Below are positions 1 through 8,134 of a DNA stretch of 64,000 nt, one piece after another. This DNA comes from Deltaproteobacteria bacterium (GTDB taxonomy: Bacteria > Myxococcota_A > Bradymonadia > REDH01). The stretch's first letter is position 1; each line of letters begins with the position of its first letter. The DNA is taken from NCBI GenBank assembly GCA_007693585.1, contig REDH01000059.1, forward strand, positions 1 through 64,000, written 5' to 3'. The notes beneath the pieces were generated by a model. That model was not told where the DNA came from. It did no database searches and saw nothing but the letters and a program-made list of their open reading frames with translations. The position numbers and the translations under genes are program-made.

Positions 1-532
1 TCGATCACAGGTGCGCCACGACGTCGATCCCCTTCGACATCGTTCGCGTACAAGGGGGGCCATTTGGCCGCACTATGAATCACACCCCTGCGCGGGGAAC
101 GTGTGGGCGTGTGCCGAAAGCGGCGATCCGACGGCCCCCCCAACGGGGGTGGTTTGCGCGGGCGAGCCGGAGAACGCCTGTGGCGGCTGTACGCCGCTCG
201 ACCCGGTTCCCGGGGACCCGTGCGGCGTGTGCGGCCGGGTGGTCTGTGACGGCGCGGAGGCCACGGTGTGCGCGGATCGGCCGCCGAACGTCTGCGGTGG
301 CTGCACGGATCCCGGATTCGAGCCCGGTGATCCCTGCGAGGTCTGCGGCGAGCAGGCCGTGGTGGAGTGCAGCGCGTTCAACGAGCCCGTCTGTCCGATC
401 GCGCATCTCCTGAATCGTTGTGGTGGCTGCACGCCCCTGACGGCTGTGCCCGGAACACCCTGTGGCAACTGCGGGTTCATCGCATGCACCGCCGACGGGG
501 AGGGCACACGGTGCCTCGATCCCTGCCGCTGA
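1..532 (+). CDS. Cys-rich repeat protein, C-terminal fragment
   Basis: The 3' end of a gene that begins before the window; the frame is open to base 2, so no start is assigned. The visible part has about three tandem repeats of roughly 37-45 residues. Each begins N-x-C-G-G-C, then a short stretch ending P-G-x-P-C-x-x-C-G, and later one or two further cysteines. The protein ends a few residues after the last repeat (LDPCR). The same repeat occurs nine times in the lipoprotein at 50773-53400, so this is a paralogue of its N-terminal region. The repeats are probably disulfide-rich extracytoplasmic modules; the function is unknown. The first 30 or so residues do not match the repeat well and might reflect a different domain or a sequence error. 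Confidence 0.7.
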   Translation, partial: RSQVRHDVDPLRHRSRTRGAIWPHYESHPCAGNVWACAESGDPTAPPTGVVCAGEPENACGGCTPLDPVPGDPCGVCGRVVCDGAEATVCADRPPNVCGGCTDPGFEPGDPCEVCGEQAVVECSAFNEPVCPIAHLLNRCGGCTPLTAVPGTPCGNCGFIACTADGEGTRCLDPCR

Positions 533-580
533 ACGCCTTTCCTGTTTTCTTCATCGTTCGCCCTGTCCCGCGAGGACACC

Positions 581-3500
581 ATGGACCGCCTGTCGATCGA
601 CCGCCTTTCTCTCTCGTTTCCCACCCTGCTGGTCGGGCTGGCCGTCGGCCTCCTGGCTTGCGGCGGCGACCGCGAGGAAGCGGACGCCCAGTCCCGGCAG
701 GTGGCGTCCGCGCTGACTGCCGCCCCGGTCGCGGATGCGGGGAGCATGCCGGTGGCCGCGGCGAGGGAGCAGCGCCCGTTCTCCGACATTCTGCTGGAGC
801 CACTGGAGGAGACGCTGGCCGATGTGCAGCGGTCTCATCTGCTGACGCTGGACAAGGACGCCGAGGAGCACCCCGAGATCGGTCTGCGGCACGTCGGTGA
901 CCCGCCAGGGTCGTGGGAGCGGCTCGACCTTCGTCGTGCGGCGGAGCGCACGCTCGTGCTGCCCGACGGGACACTGGAGGCCCAGCGCCACGCGTCACCG
1001 GTCTTCCGGGCGGAGGGCGGTGCGCTTGTCTGGGATGTTCCCCAGCCTGTTCATCAGGGCGATCGGGTGGTGGACGTCCGAGGGTCCACGCTGCTCGAGG
1101 TGCCGGCGCGGTTGAGCACCGGGGCGATCCGGCTGGAGGACAAGGAGCGTGCCGGGACATTCACGCTGATGCGCGATCTCGAGGTGCGCGTGAACGGACG
1201 TCGGGACTCCGGCCTTCTCACGACGGGCGAGGCCCGGATCGAGGATGACGCGGTGCTTCGGTTTGCCGGCGGTGCCCACGACTGGTTTGTGCGGGTGCTT
1301 CGTGAAGGCATCCACTTTCGTCTTCAGCTCGACCGCGCGGCTTTGCCCGAGCGGATCGAGAGCGTGGAGGTGTCGTGGGACGTGGCGGCTCCGGCGGACT
1401 GGCGACCGGTGCAGACGGATGACCCGTGCGCTGGCCTGATGCTGGCGTCGCCGTCCGGGGACATGGTCCGGGTGAGCGCTCCGTCGGTCTGGGATGCGGC
1501 GGATCCCGTATCCCGGGCGCGTCGGGCTCCGTCTGGCCATGGTTGCGGTACCGCAGTCTCGATGCGGGCGATTCCGCGGACGGAGGGCCTGCGCGTCACC
1601 GTGGTGGTGGACGGGGAGTGGCTGGCCGCGTCGGACCGTACCTGGCCGGTCACCCTCGATCCCTACGTCGAGGTGGTCCGTGCGGCGGGCACGGGCCGAT
1701 TCGGCACCCTGACCGGTCCCCCGCTGCTGCCGTGGAACAATTTCGGTGGCTCGGGATGGTACGGAAACGCGGACTCGGAGCGGGCGCACCTGAACTTTCC
1801 CCTGCCCGCGATTCCCTCGGGCGCCGCGCCCGCTCAGGTCCGCTACCGGTTCGAGATCGAGCGTTACTTCAACCATGGGACCGGACAGAACACCTTCGCG
1901 CCCCGCGACCACATCGGCGTCCGCTGGGTGCGTCCGGATCAGCGGCCGCTGTCGTCCCAGCAGGCCCGTGGACTCGTGGACACCGGGCAGTTCTACCGCG
2001 GCGGCGGCACCGGCTGGACGGCCCCGATTCCGCCCGGCTGGACGCCGGTGTGCACCGGTGCGGCGTGTGCGGGGACGCATGTGGAGGGAGAGGCGCCGGG
2101 GGAGACCGGAGTGAATGACACGCCGGAGACGGCGGAGGGTCCCTTCGCCAACCTGCCGTTCGGCACCACGCTGCGGCTCGAGGGCCACCTGTCCGAGGGC
2201 GATCGCGACGTCTGGGGCTTCGTCTTTCCCGAGGGGAGCCGCCCCGGGCTGGAGATCACGCTCAGCGGACCGGACGGCACGGGGTGTCCGGTGGACGGCG
2301 TGATCGAGTTCGGCACCGCTGCGGGTGCGGTCCTGCGCAGCGCCGAGGGCAACCCCATCACGGGGGCCTGTGCCACGTTGCAGTGGGAGAGCATCACGCC
2401 CGCCGGGGGCTACGTCGTTACCCTGCGCGGCTTCACCGGGCTCGAGAGCGGCGCCTATCGGCTCACGGTGAACCACTTCGACTCCGGCCAGGTGGACGAG
2501 GGAGGCCTCGGGCCCGGCGCGTGGATTCTGACCTCGAGCCTTGGTCAGTGGCCGGATCTCATCGACCCGTACGCGGAGAGTGACGGGGACTTCCTGTCGG
2601 TGCAGTTCCTCAACCCCAGCCGTACACCGGAGGCCGGCGAGTCCCCCCTCGAGGGGCGGTTCCGGATCAGCGCGGTCCTGCGCGCCAGCTCCAACCGTGA
2701 CTGGATTGCCGTGCGCTACGTGATGCCGATCACCGGCCCCGTGCTCGGCTTCACCAACACCGGTCGCACCTGGAACAGCCTGTCGTGGGCGTGGACACCC
2801 TTCATCCGCGCGACGGGCTACCAGCTCTTCGAACACGAACCGGACAGTCTCGTGGCCAGCACCGGGGGCACGAGCATCACCGAAGGACCGGTCGGGGAAA
2901 ACGACTGCGTCGATCGCAAGGTCCGCGCGGTCAACCAGGCCGGCCCGGCCGACTTCTCGGTGGTGCGCACCGCGTGCACCCTCGTCCGAAACCCGACCAC
3001 CGCGGACTTCGAGGTGACCCGGGTGGGCAACGAGTTTCAGGTGACGGTGCGGGATCTGCCGAACCGCCTCGAGGAGAACCCGCCCGGCTTCGGCGACAAC
3101 CTCACCGCCTTCCGCATCGGGACGTTGCCCGCCAATGCCGCGGACAGCGCGTGGAACAACTCGGCGAACATCCAGCCGTGGATCAACGGGACGTCGACCT
3201 CGTTTCCCGCCCAGGGGCAGGCGAACCGCCGCATCTGCGTGCAGTTCCGCAACCGCGAGGGCGTGATCACCTCGATCGCCTGCATCTCGCCGGACGAGCT
3301 CGTTCCCCCGCTCTCGCCCCCGACCGACTTCGCGTGGACCGACCTCACCACCAGCGGGCTGACCTGGACGTTCACCGATGCATCCACCGGGGAGACCGGC
3401 TGGGAGATCGTCCAGGGCACCGATGGCCCGCAGCAGTTCTGGTGCGAGAGCACCACGCCGGAGACCACGGGCACGGCGTATGCCTGCCTCGAGGGGGGGT

Positions 3501-5563
3501 GGGCGCCCAACACCCGTCTGGTGAACCGGGGTATCCGGACCGTCGACGAGAGCATGAACCCGCGGCGGGTGTCCGACTTCGCACCGCAACGGTACAGTGT
3601 GTATACCCGGGTCGCCGAGCCCGGGCCGGCCAATCTCCAGGTGCAGGCTACCGGCGAGACGGTGGTCCGCGTCACCTGGTGCAGCCCGCGCAATCCCTTC
3701 GCCGACCTCACGGGGGCGCAGGTCGAGCGAAGCCTCGATCCCGCCTTCCCCGCTGGAGCGACCGAGCGGCTGGCCAACTGGGAGAACGCCGACCGCGGAT
3801 ATGCTCCGGGAACGTCGGCCGCCGAACCCTGCGGATTCGTCGAGGACGCCGTGCCGGCCGGGAGCGTGATCCACTACCGCATTCGCTACCGCAACGGTGA
3901 CGGCGTGCCCACGGGCTGGTTCACGGTGTCGACGGAGACCTGGGGCGGGCCCTGCTGCTACAACCCCCTCGATCCCTTCGATCTGGACAGCAACTGCGTC
4001 GGGGTATGCGCCGACTCGACCACCGACGCCAACTTCCGCTGCCGAGTGCCCGCCGACTATGGCCAGGAGCGGTGCGATCTGCTTGACCGCGACTGCGATG
4101 GCAGTCCGGTGACCCAGGCCGGCGTTGCGCTGGAGCGAGCGTGCTACAGCGGTCCGCCCGGGACGGCCGGTGTCGGCGCCTGCCGCATGGGTGCGGAGTT
4201 CTGCATCGAGCCCGGGGCGTGGAGTGGTGTCTGCGAAGGCGAGGTTCTTCCGCAGCCCGAGGTGTGCGACGGCATCGACAACTCCTGCGACGGTCAGGTG
4301 GATCGGCTGCCGGACGGCAGCCCGTTGACACGGTCCTGCTACTCCGGCCCGTCCGGTACGGCCGGCGTCGGCCTGTGCACCGAGGGGCTCCAGACCTGCA
4401 CGAGCGGCGACTGGGGCATCTGCGAAGGCGAGGTTCTTCCGCAGCCCGAGGTGTGTGACGGCCAGGACAACGACTGCAACGGCCTGGTGGACGACGGCCT
4501 CTCGGGCAACCGGTGCACCGGGGGTCGCAACGACTGCCTGCCGCCGCCGCCGGATCGCGAGCCCGGCCAGTGCTGGCGAGGATGCCGTGTGGGCGAGACG
4601 TCGTGCATCGATGCGGTGTTCACCTGCATCAGCGCCCCGCCGGTGCTCGAGATGGACGTGGAGATCCTCGACGTGCTCAACGGCGCGGATGTCGACGTCG
4701 ACGCCTGCTTCAACCCCTACGAGGACCGCTTCTGCGGCCAGACCAACGCCGTGGTCGTGCGGATGACGAACCGCAGCCCGCGCCCCACGCCCGCGAGCGC
4801 GCGCATGCGGCTGTATCTCGACAGCCGGACGAACGCCAATCGCATCGAGGACTTCGCCGTCGGCGCCACGATATCTGCGGGGGACAGCCTCGAGCGCACG
4901 TACTGCTTCAGCCGCGGCACCGGGATCCTGGAGAGCCAGAACCGCACCCTGCTGGCCGCCTTCGAGGATCCGAACGACGGGTTCGAGTGCGTGCACCCCG
5001 ATGACATCGGGCAGTGGCAGCCCGTCGCGTTCTCTGCGCCCTCGCCCGAGGTCTGTGACGGGTTCGACAACAACTGCAACGGCGAGATCGACGAGTATCC
5101 CGAGGCCTGCGGTCGTGTGGACCTCACCTGCATCTACGTGCCGACCAAGGATCGCTACATGTGCGTCGGCCTCCTCGAGGAGGAAGGCGAGTGTGTCGAC
5201 GGCGAGTGCGGGGCGGACGAAGTCTGCGGTGCCGATGGCCGGTGTCATCCCCTGTGCGGGAGCCGGTACGACTGCCCGACCGGCATGCGTTGCGTGGACG
5301 GCGGGTGCCGCGTGGTGAGCGGGGCATGGAGCTCGGCCGAAGAGGAGCCTGCCGTTGAGGACATCGCAGACGACGATGCTTCGGAGCCGGCGCAGGCGGA
5401 TGACTCTGACGACGGACCTTCGGGTGGGCTCCCGGCCGGCTCATCCGGTGCGGTGGGCTGCAGCGCCGCGCCGGGATCGCACGGGGGAGGGACCGTCGGC
5501 GTATCGCTGCTCCTGCTCGGGGCGTTGCTGCGCCGTCGGTCGTCCGTCGGGATCCGACGCTGA
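581..5563 (+). CDS. Giant MopE-like surface protein with lipobox and MYXO-CTERM-like tail
   Basis: 1660 residues, started at the ATG behind a GAGGA site (572-576). The N-terminus is a signal peptide ending LLAC (Cys27), a lipobox. The body is beta-rich. A segment around 510-640 resembles a pre-peptidase C-terminal domain, and 720-1120 holds fibronectin-III-like units (for example TGYQLFEHE and VRAVNQAGPADFS). From about 1160 it becomes Cys-rich with MopE-type motifs of the form C-D-G-x-D-N-x-C-x-G near residues 1229, 1292 and 1492, proposed to bind metal, and two copies of a 63-residue unit starting CYSGPxGTAGVG. The C-terminus has a Cys (AVGCSAAPG), a glycine run, a hydrophobic helix and LLRRR, the layout of MYXO-CTERM tails cut by myxosortase. 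Having both a lipobox and this tail is odd. It is probably a cell-surface structural or adhesive protein; the actual role is not known. Confidence 0.85.
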   Translation: MDRLSIDRLSLSFPTLLVGLAVGLLACGGDREEADAQSRQVASALTAAPVADAGSMPVAAAREQRPFSDILLEPLEETLADVQRSHLLTLDKDAEEHPEIGLRHVGDPPGSWERLDLRRAAERTLVLPDGTLEAQRHASPVFRAEGGALVWDVPQPVHQGDRVVDVRGSTLLEVPARLSTGAIRLEDKERAGTFTLMRDLEVRVNGRRDSGLLTTGEARIEDDAVLRFAGGAHDWFVRVLREGIHFRLQLDRAALPERIESVEVSWDVAAPADWRPVQTDDPCAGLMLASPSGDMVRVSAPSVWDAADPVSRARRAPSGHGCGTAVSMRAIPRTEGLRVTVVVDGEWLAASDRTWPVTLDPYVEVVRAAGTGRFGTLTGPPLLPWNNFGGSGWYGNADSERAHLNFPLPAIPSGAAPAQVRYRFEIERYFNHGTGQNTFAPRDHIGVRWVRPDQRPLSSQQARGLVDTGQFYRGGGTGWTAPIPPGWTPVCTGAACAGTHVEGEAPGETGVNDTPETAEGPFANLPFGTTLRLEGHLSEGDRDVWGFVFPEGSRPGLEITLSGPDGTGCPVDGVIEFGTAAGAVLRSAEGNPITGACATLQWESITPAGGYVVTLRGFTGLESGAYRLTVNHFDSGQVDEGGLGPGAWILTSSLGQWPDLIDPYAESDGDFLSVQFLNPSRTPEAGESPLEGRFRISAVLRASSNRDWIAVRYVMPITGPVLGFTNTGRTWNSLSWAWTPFIRATGYQLFEHEPDSLVASTGGTSITEGPVGENDCVDRKVRAVNQAGPADFSVVRTACTLVRNPTTADFEVTRVGNEFQVTVRDLPNRLEENPPGFGDNLTAFRIGTLPANAADSAWNNSANIQPWINGTSTSFPAQGQANRRICVQFRNREGVITSIACISPDELVPPLSPPTDFAWTDLTTSGLTWTFTDASTGETGWEIVQGTDGPQQFWCESTTPETTGTAYACLEGGWAPNTRLVNRGIRTVDESMNPRRVSDFAPQRYSVYTRVAEPGPANLQVQATGETVVRVTWCSPRNPFADLTGAQVERSLDPAFPAGATERLANWENADRGYAPGTSAAEPCGFVEDAVPAGSVIHYRIRYRNGDGVPTGWFTVSTETWGGPCCYNPLDPFDLDSNCVGVCADSTTDANFRCRVPADYGQERCDLLDRDCDGSPVTQAGVALERACYSGPPGTAGVGACRMGAEFCIEPGAWSGVCEGEVLPQPEVCDGIDNSCDGQVDRLPDGSPLTRSCYSGPSGTAGVGLCTEGLQTCTSGDWGICEGEVLPQPEVCDGQDNDCNGLVDDGLSGNRCTGGRNDCLPPPPDREPGQCWRGCRVGETSCIDAVFTCISAPPVLEMDVEILDVLNGADVDVDACFNPYEDRFCGQTNAVVVRMTNRSPRPTPASARMRLYLDSRTNANRIEDFAVGATISAGDSLERTYCFSRGTGILESQNRTLLAAFEDPNDGFECVHPDDIGQWQPVAFSAPSPEVCDGFDNNCNGEIDEYPEACGRVDLTCIYVPTKDRYMCVGLLEEEGECVDGECGADEVCGADGRCHPLCGSRYDCPTGMRCVDGGCRVVSGAWSSAEEEPAVEDIADDDASEPAQADDSDDGPSGGLPAGSSGAVGCSAAPGSHGGGTVGVSLLLLGALLRRRSSVGIRR
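4230..4462 (+). repeat. Near-identical 44-bp direct repeat inside the MopE-like gene
   Basis: Bases 4230-4273 and 4419-4462 match at 43 of 44 positions (one C/T change), offset by 189 bp, which is exactly one 63-residue protein repeat. The flanks of the two units are clearly more diverged, suggesting local gene conversion or recent slippage over the segment encoding CEGEVLPQPEVCDG. Confidence 0.8.
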
Positions 5564-5618
5564 GCCTCGGCGGGTTCCGGGATTCGGGCCGTCGATTCCG
5601 GGCCGATGTCCGGGCGGC

Positions 5619-6971
5619 TCAGTCGAGCGGTGTACCCATGAAGTAGTAGCAGACGCGCTGGTTGCCCGTGGCGCCGAAGACGCCGAGGTCCCGGTTCTGG
5701 AGGTCGAAGTCGCTGCAGAAGCTGTCCTCGCCGGCGAGGGGGCAGGAGCAGCGCGGGTCGGTGGCGTGGGCCATGCAGAGGGTCTCGTTGCCGTGTCGGA
5801 CGCAGGAGGTGCCGGACGGGCAGTCGGCGCTGTCGCCGCAGGGCATCGTGCAATAGGTGACCTGTCGGCCTGCGCCGACGGAGAAGGCGCGGCAGTCGCC
5901 GCCGATGCAGTCGGAGGGGGCGTCCGGGGCATCGCGGAAGCAGGGCTCGCCGATACGGGCGAGATTGTCGGGCCAGCAGGCGAGCTCCCACGCGAGTCGC
6001 GCAGTGCTGCTTGTGCGGGTGGGCAGGGCGACGCAGCGGTGTCGGGGTCCGAAGCCTGCGCAGCTCGCTCCTTCCACTTCGCAGCCCGACTGGAGCAGGC
6101 AGGCCGGCGTCCCGCCGTAGCGCTGGTTCACGGACCAGTCGACGCAGACCTCGGTGTCGCTGTTGCAGACGTCGTCGAGGCAGTCGCGCTTGGCGCAGTA
6201 CCCGTTGGGCATGTCGGCGCAACCGCCTTCGGTGCTGGTGCTGCCGAAGTCGACGCCGCAGATGCACAGGTCCCCCTGACAGTCGACGCCGTAGCTGCAG
6301 AACTGGCTGTTCGGCTGGAGTGCGCCGTCTGCGCATGCGCCGTCAATGCAGAGGGAGTTGGTGCAGGCTCCTGCGGGTCGCACGACGCCGCTGGCGCATC
6401 TCCAGGGCTGGTTCCAGGTGAGGCATCCGGACGTTCCGTCGTCGCACTCGATGTCCTCGTCCTCGCATTCGTCGCCAATGCAGCGGCGGCAGATGGGTGT
6501 CTCGGTGGTGGTGGGGACCTCGCAGACATCGCCGGGGTTGCACTGCTGCTCCACGGAGACGACGTCTCCGCAGGCGCCGCAGAAGACGATGGAGCGTCCG
6601 TCGGGTCCGCAGTCGCGCTGGAAGGGGCGCTGGCAATCGCCGACCCAGGTGCCGTCGATGTCGTCGCAGAAGCGTCGCGGATCGTCCTCGGACGGCGGGA
6701 GTTCGGTGGTGTCGCCGGGCTCCGAGGGGACATCGGGGAGGGTGGACTCGACGCTGTCGGTCGCGTCCGCGGGGGCGGAGCCGTCGTGGACGTCCGTGGA
6801 CGGGGGGGCGGGCTCGTCGGAGGTGGGCGGGATGGTGGGGGTTGTGGGGAGGGGCGGTCGGGTGGGGTCGTCGTTCGCCTCCTCGCCGGAGGCGCAGCCG
6901 GCCAGCAGGACGGTGAGCGCGAGGAGCGCCAGCGTGGGGAGGCCCGCGGGGCGAGGAGCGGTCGAAGTCAT
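5619..6971 (-). CDS. Cys-rich lipoprotein, function unknown
   Basis: 450 residues. The N-terminus is a lipoprotein signal with lipobox LAGC (Cys26), followed by a Pro/Thr/Ser/Asp/Glu-rich linker to about residue 100, typical of a flexible tether. The rest is rich in cysteine (over 30), spaced as in small disulfide-bonded Myxococcota 'xxDC..G.C' modules (for example DCQGDLCICG, DCIGGDCRAF, DCPSGTSC). No enzymatic motif is visible. It lies 8 bp downstream of the AMIN-like gene at 6980-7840 on the same strand, so the two are probably one operon. Expected location is the outer membrane or periplasm. Confidence 0.85.
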   Translation of the reverse strand: MTSTAPRPAGLPTLALLALTVLLAGCASGEEANDDPTRPPLPTTPTIPPTSDEPAPPSTDVHDGSAPADATDSVESTLPDVPSEPGDTTELPPSEDDPRRFCDDIDGTWVGDCQRPFQRDCGPDGRSIVFCGACGDVVSVEQQCNPGDVCEVPTTTETPICRRCIGDECEDEDIECDDGTSGCLTWNQPWRCASGVVRPAGACTNSLCIDGACADGALQPNSQFCSYGVDCQGDLCICGVDFGSTSTEGGCADMPNGYCAKRDCLDDVCNSDTEVCVDWSVNQRYGGTPACLLQSGCEVEGASCAGFGPRHRCVALPTRTSSTARLAWELACWPDNLARIGEPCFRDAPDAPSDCIGGDCRAFSVGAGRQVTYCTMPCGDSADCPSGTSCVRHGNETLCMAHATDPRCSCPLAGEDSFCSDFDLQNRDLGVFGATGNQRVCYYFMGTPLD

Positions 6972-6979
6972 GGATGTCC

Positions 6980-7840
6980 CTATCGGTGGGCGTTGTCGCC
7001 CGCGAACTCGATGAAGAGGGTGTTGTCCTCGACGCGGATGTTCGGTTCGGCGTGTCGCTGGAGGGTGATCACGACCTCGGTGCTGCCGTCGGGTCCGCGG
7101 GTGGTGTGGACGCGCTGGACGGCGGTATTGAAGTAGCGTGCTTCGATGGCCCGGTGGTGATTTCGGATGGCGTTGTCTGTGCTGCGCAGGCGGATGCGGA
7201 TCTGCATGCCGCCGTCCTGCCGGATCATCTCATGCCGCGGCTGCTCGGCGGTTTCGATGAAGACGCGTCCGGTGTGGCCGTCGGGCTGGAAGCCGATCCA
7301 GGTGAGCTGGTTGCGGGTGGTTCCGCGTCGCGCGAGCTCGCTGCGCACGTGCTCGGGGGTGTCGTTCACGCCGGGAACGCGGCCCTGGTAGACCGGGTCG
7401 ATGGCGCCATCGCTCCGGGTCCGGATCGTGGTCCCCGGGGTGCCGAAGCGGGCCCCTTCGAGCGAGAAGCCGCGGCCTTCGGGCGCTTCGCCGTCCGCGC
7501 CTTCGGCCGCGCCGGCTCGGCGCTCGAGGATCGCCTGGTAGGGGTTGACGCGTGCCGGGTCTCCGGTGGCGGCGCCCTCCCCGGAACCCTCGCCGGCACT
7601 GTCCTGACGCTGTCGCGCCCCCTCCTGGAGGGCGCGCTGGTGGAGCTGCTGGCTCTGCTCGGGTGTCATCGTGAGTGGCGTTTCGAAGCCCTCCGTCGGT
7701 CTGCCGGAGTGGTGCAGCACGTCCGTGGGGATGTCCTCCTGGGCTGCGCCTTCCGTGGGGAGGAGGAGCAGGAGGCCGGCCACGCCGGCGGCGAGGCCGA
7801 GGAAGCGGAGGATGGGCATCGGCGTCATGTCGGAGCGCAT
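6980..7840 (-). CDS. Secreted protein with AMIN-like C-terminal domain
   Basis: 286 residues, started at ATG 7840 because a GGGAG ribosome site sits just upstream and a signal peptide follows directly (hydrophobic GLAAGVAGLLLLL, cleavage near GAA-QED, residue 33). An upstream in-frame extension is possible but shows no protein-like features. Residues 35-150 are low-complexity, Gln/Ala/Glu-rich. The C-terminal 100 residues alternate beta strands: LTWIGFQ, GRVFIET, MQIRIRLR, TEVVITLQ and LFIEFAG. This resembles AMIN domains, which bind periplasmic peptidoglycan or sit at the N-terminus of secretins. The family call is by pattern only. It probably leads a two-gene operon with 5619-6971. Confidence 0.8.
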   Translation of the reverse strand: MRSDMTPMPILRFLGLAAGVAGLLLLLPTEGAAQEDIPTDVLHHSGRPTEGFETPLTMTPEQSQQLHQRALQEGARQRQDSAGEGSGEGAATGDPARVNPYQAILERRAGAAEGADGEAPEGRGFSLEGARFGTPGTTIRTRSDGAIDPVYQGRVPGVNDTPEHVRSELARRGTTRNQLTWIGFQPDGHTGRVFIETAEQPRHEMIRQDGGMQIRIRLRSTDNAIRNHHRAIEARYFNTAVQRVHTTRGPDGSTEVVITLQRHAEPNIRVEDNTLFIEFAGDNAHR

Positions 7841-7966
7841 GGGGATCTCCCGGGAGGTCGCGGCGGCGCGGCACATGTGGGGACGCACGCAGGGGCGCAC
7901 GCACCTGTCGGGACGCAGGATAGGTGCTGCGGGTCCTGGACGCAAATCCCCGGCGCTGCGCCCGCG

Positions 7967-7996
7967 TTGACCCCGGGAACCCCCCTCTGCTAGACC
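7967..7996 (+). promoter_or_regulatory. Candidate sigma-70-type promoter for the HEAT-repeat gene
   Basis: TTGACC at 7967-7972 is followed 17 bases later by CTAGAC at 7990-7995 (or TAGACC with 18). The start codon is about 135 bases downstream. The -10 box is far from TATAAT, but the same TTGnnn/NTAG arrangement recurs before three other genes here. Confidence 0.4.
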
Positions 7997-8134
7997 CGCG
8001 CGGGGGGTGGAACCCCGTGTGAATGGCCTGTTGCCGGCCGCCGTCCATGGGGAAGGATCCACGCCCGTTCGCTCGCGGGCCTTCGCCCGCCGGTGTTCGC
8101 CCCAGCGCCCTCGACCCGTCCCGGAGCCCTCCCG

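Noticed and set aside
995-5248. Long antisense open frame opposite the MopE-like gene (about 1400 codons), and similar ones opposite many genes
   Set aside because: Expected in very GC-rich DNA where antisense stops are rare; the sense frame has signal peptide, domains and repeats, the antisense has none.
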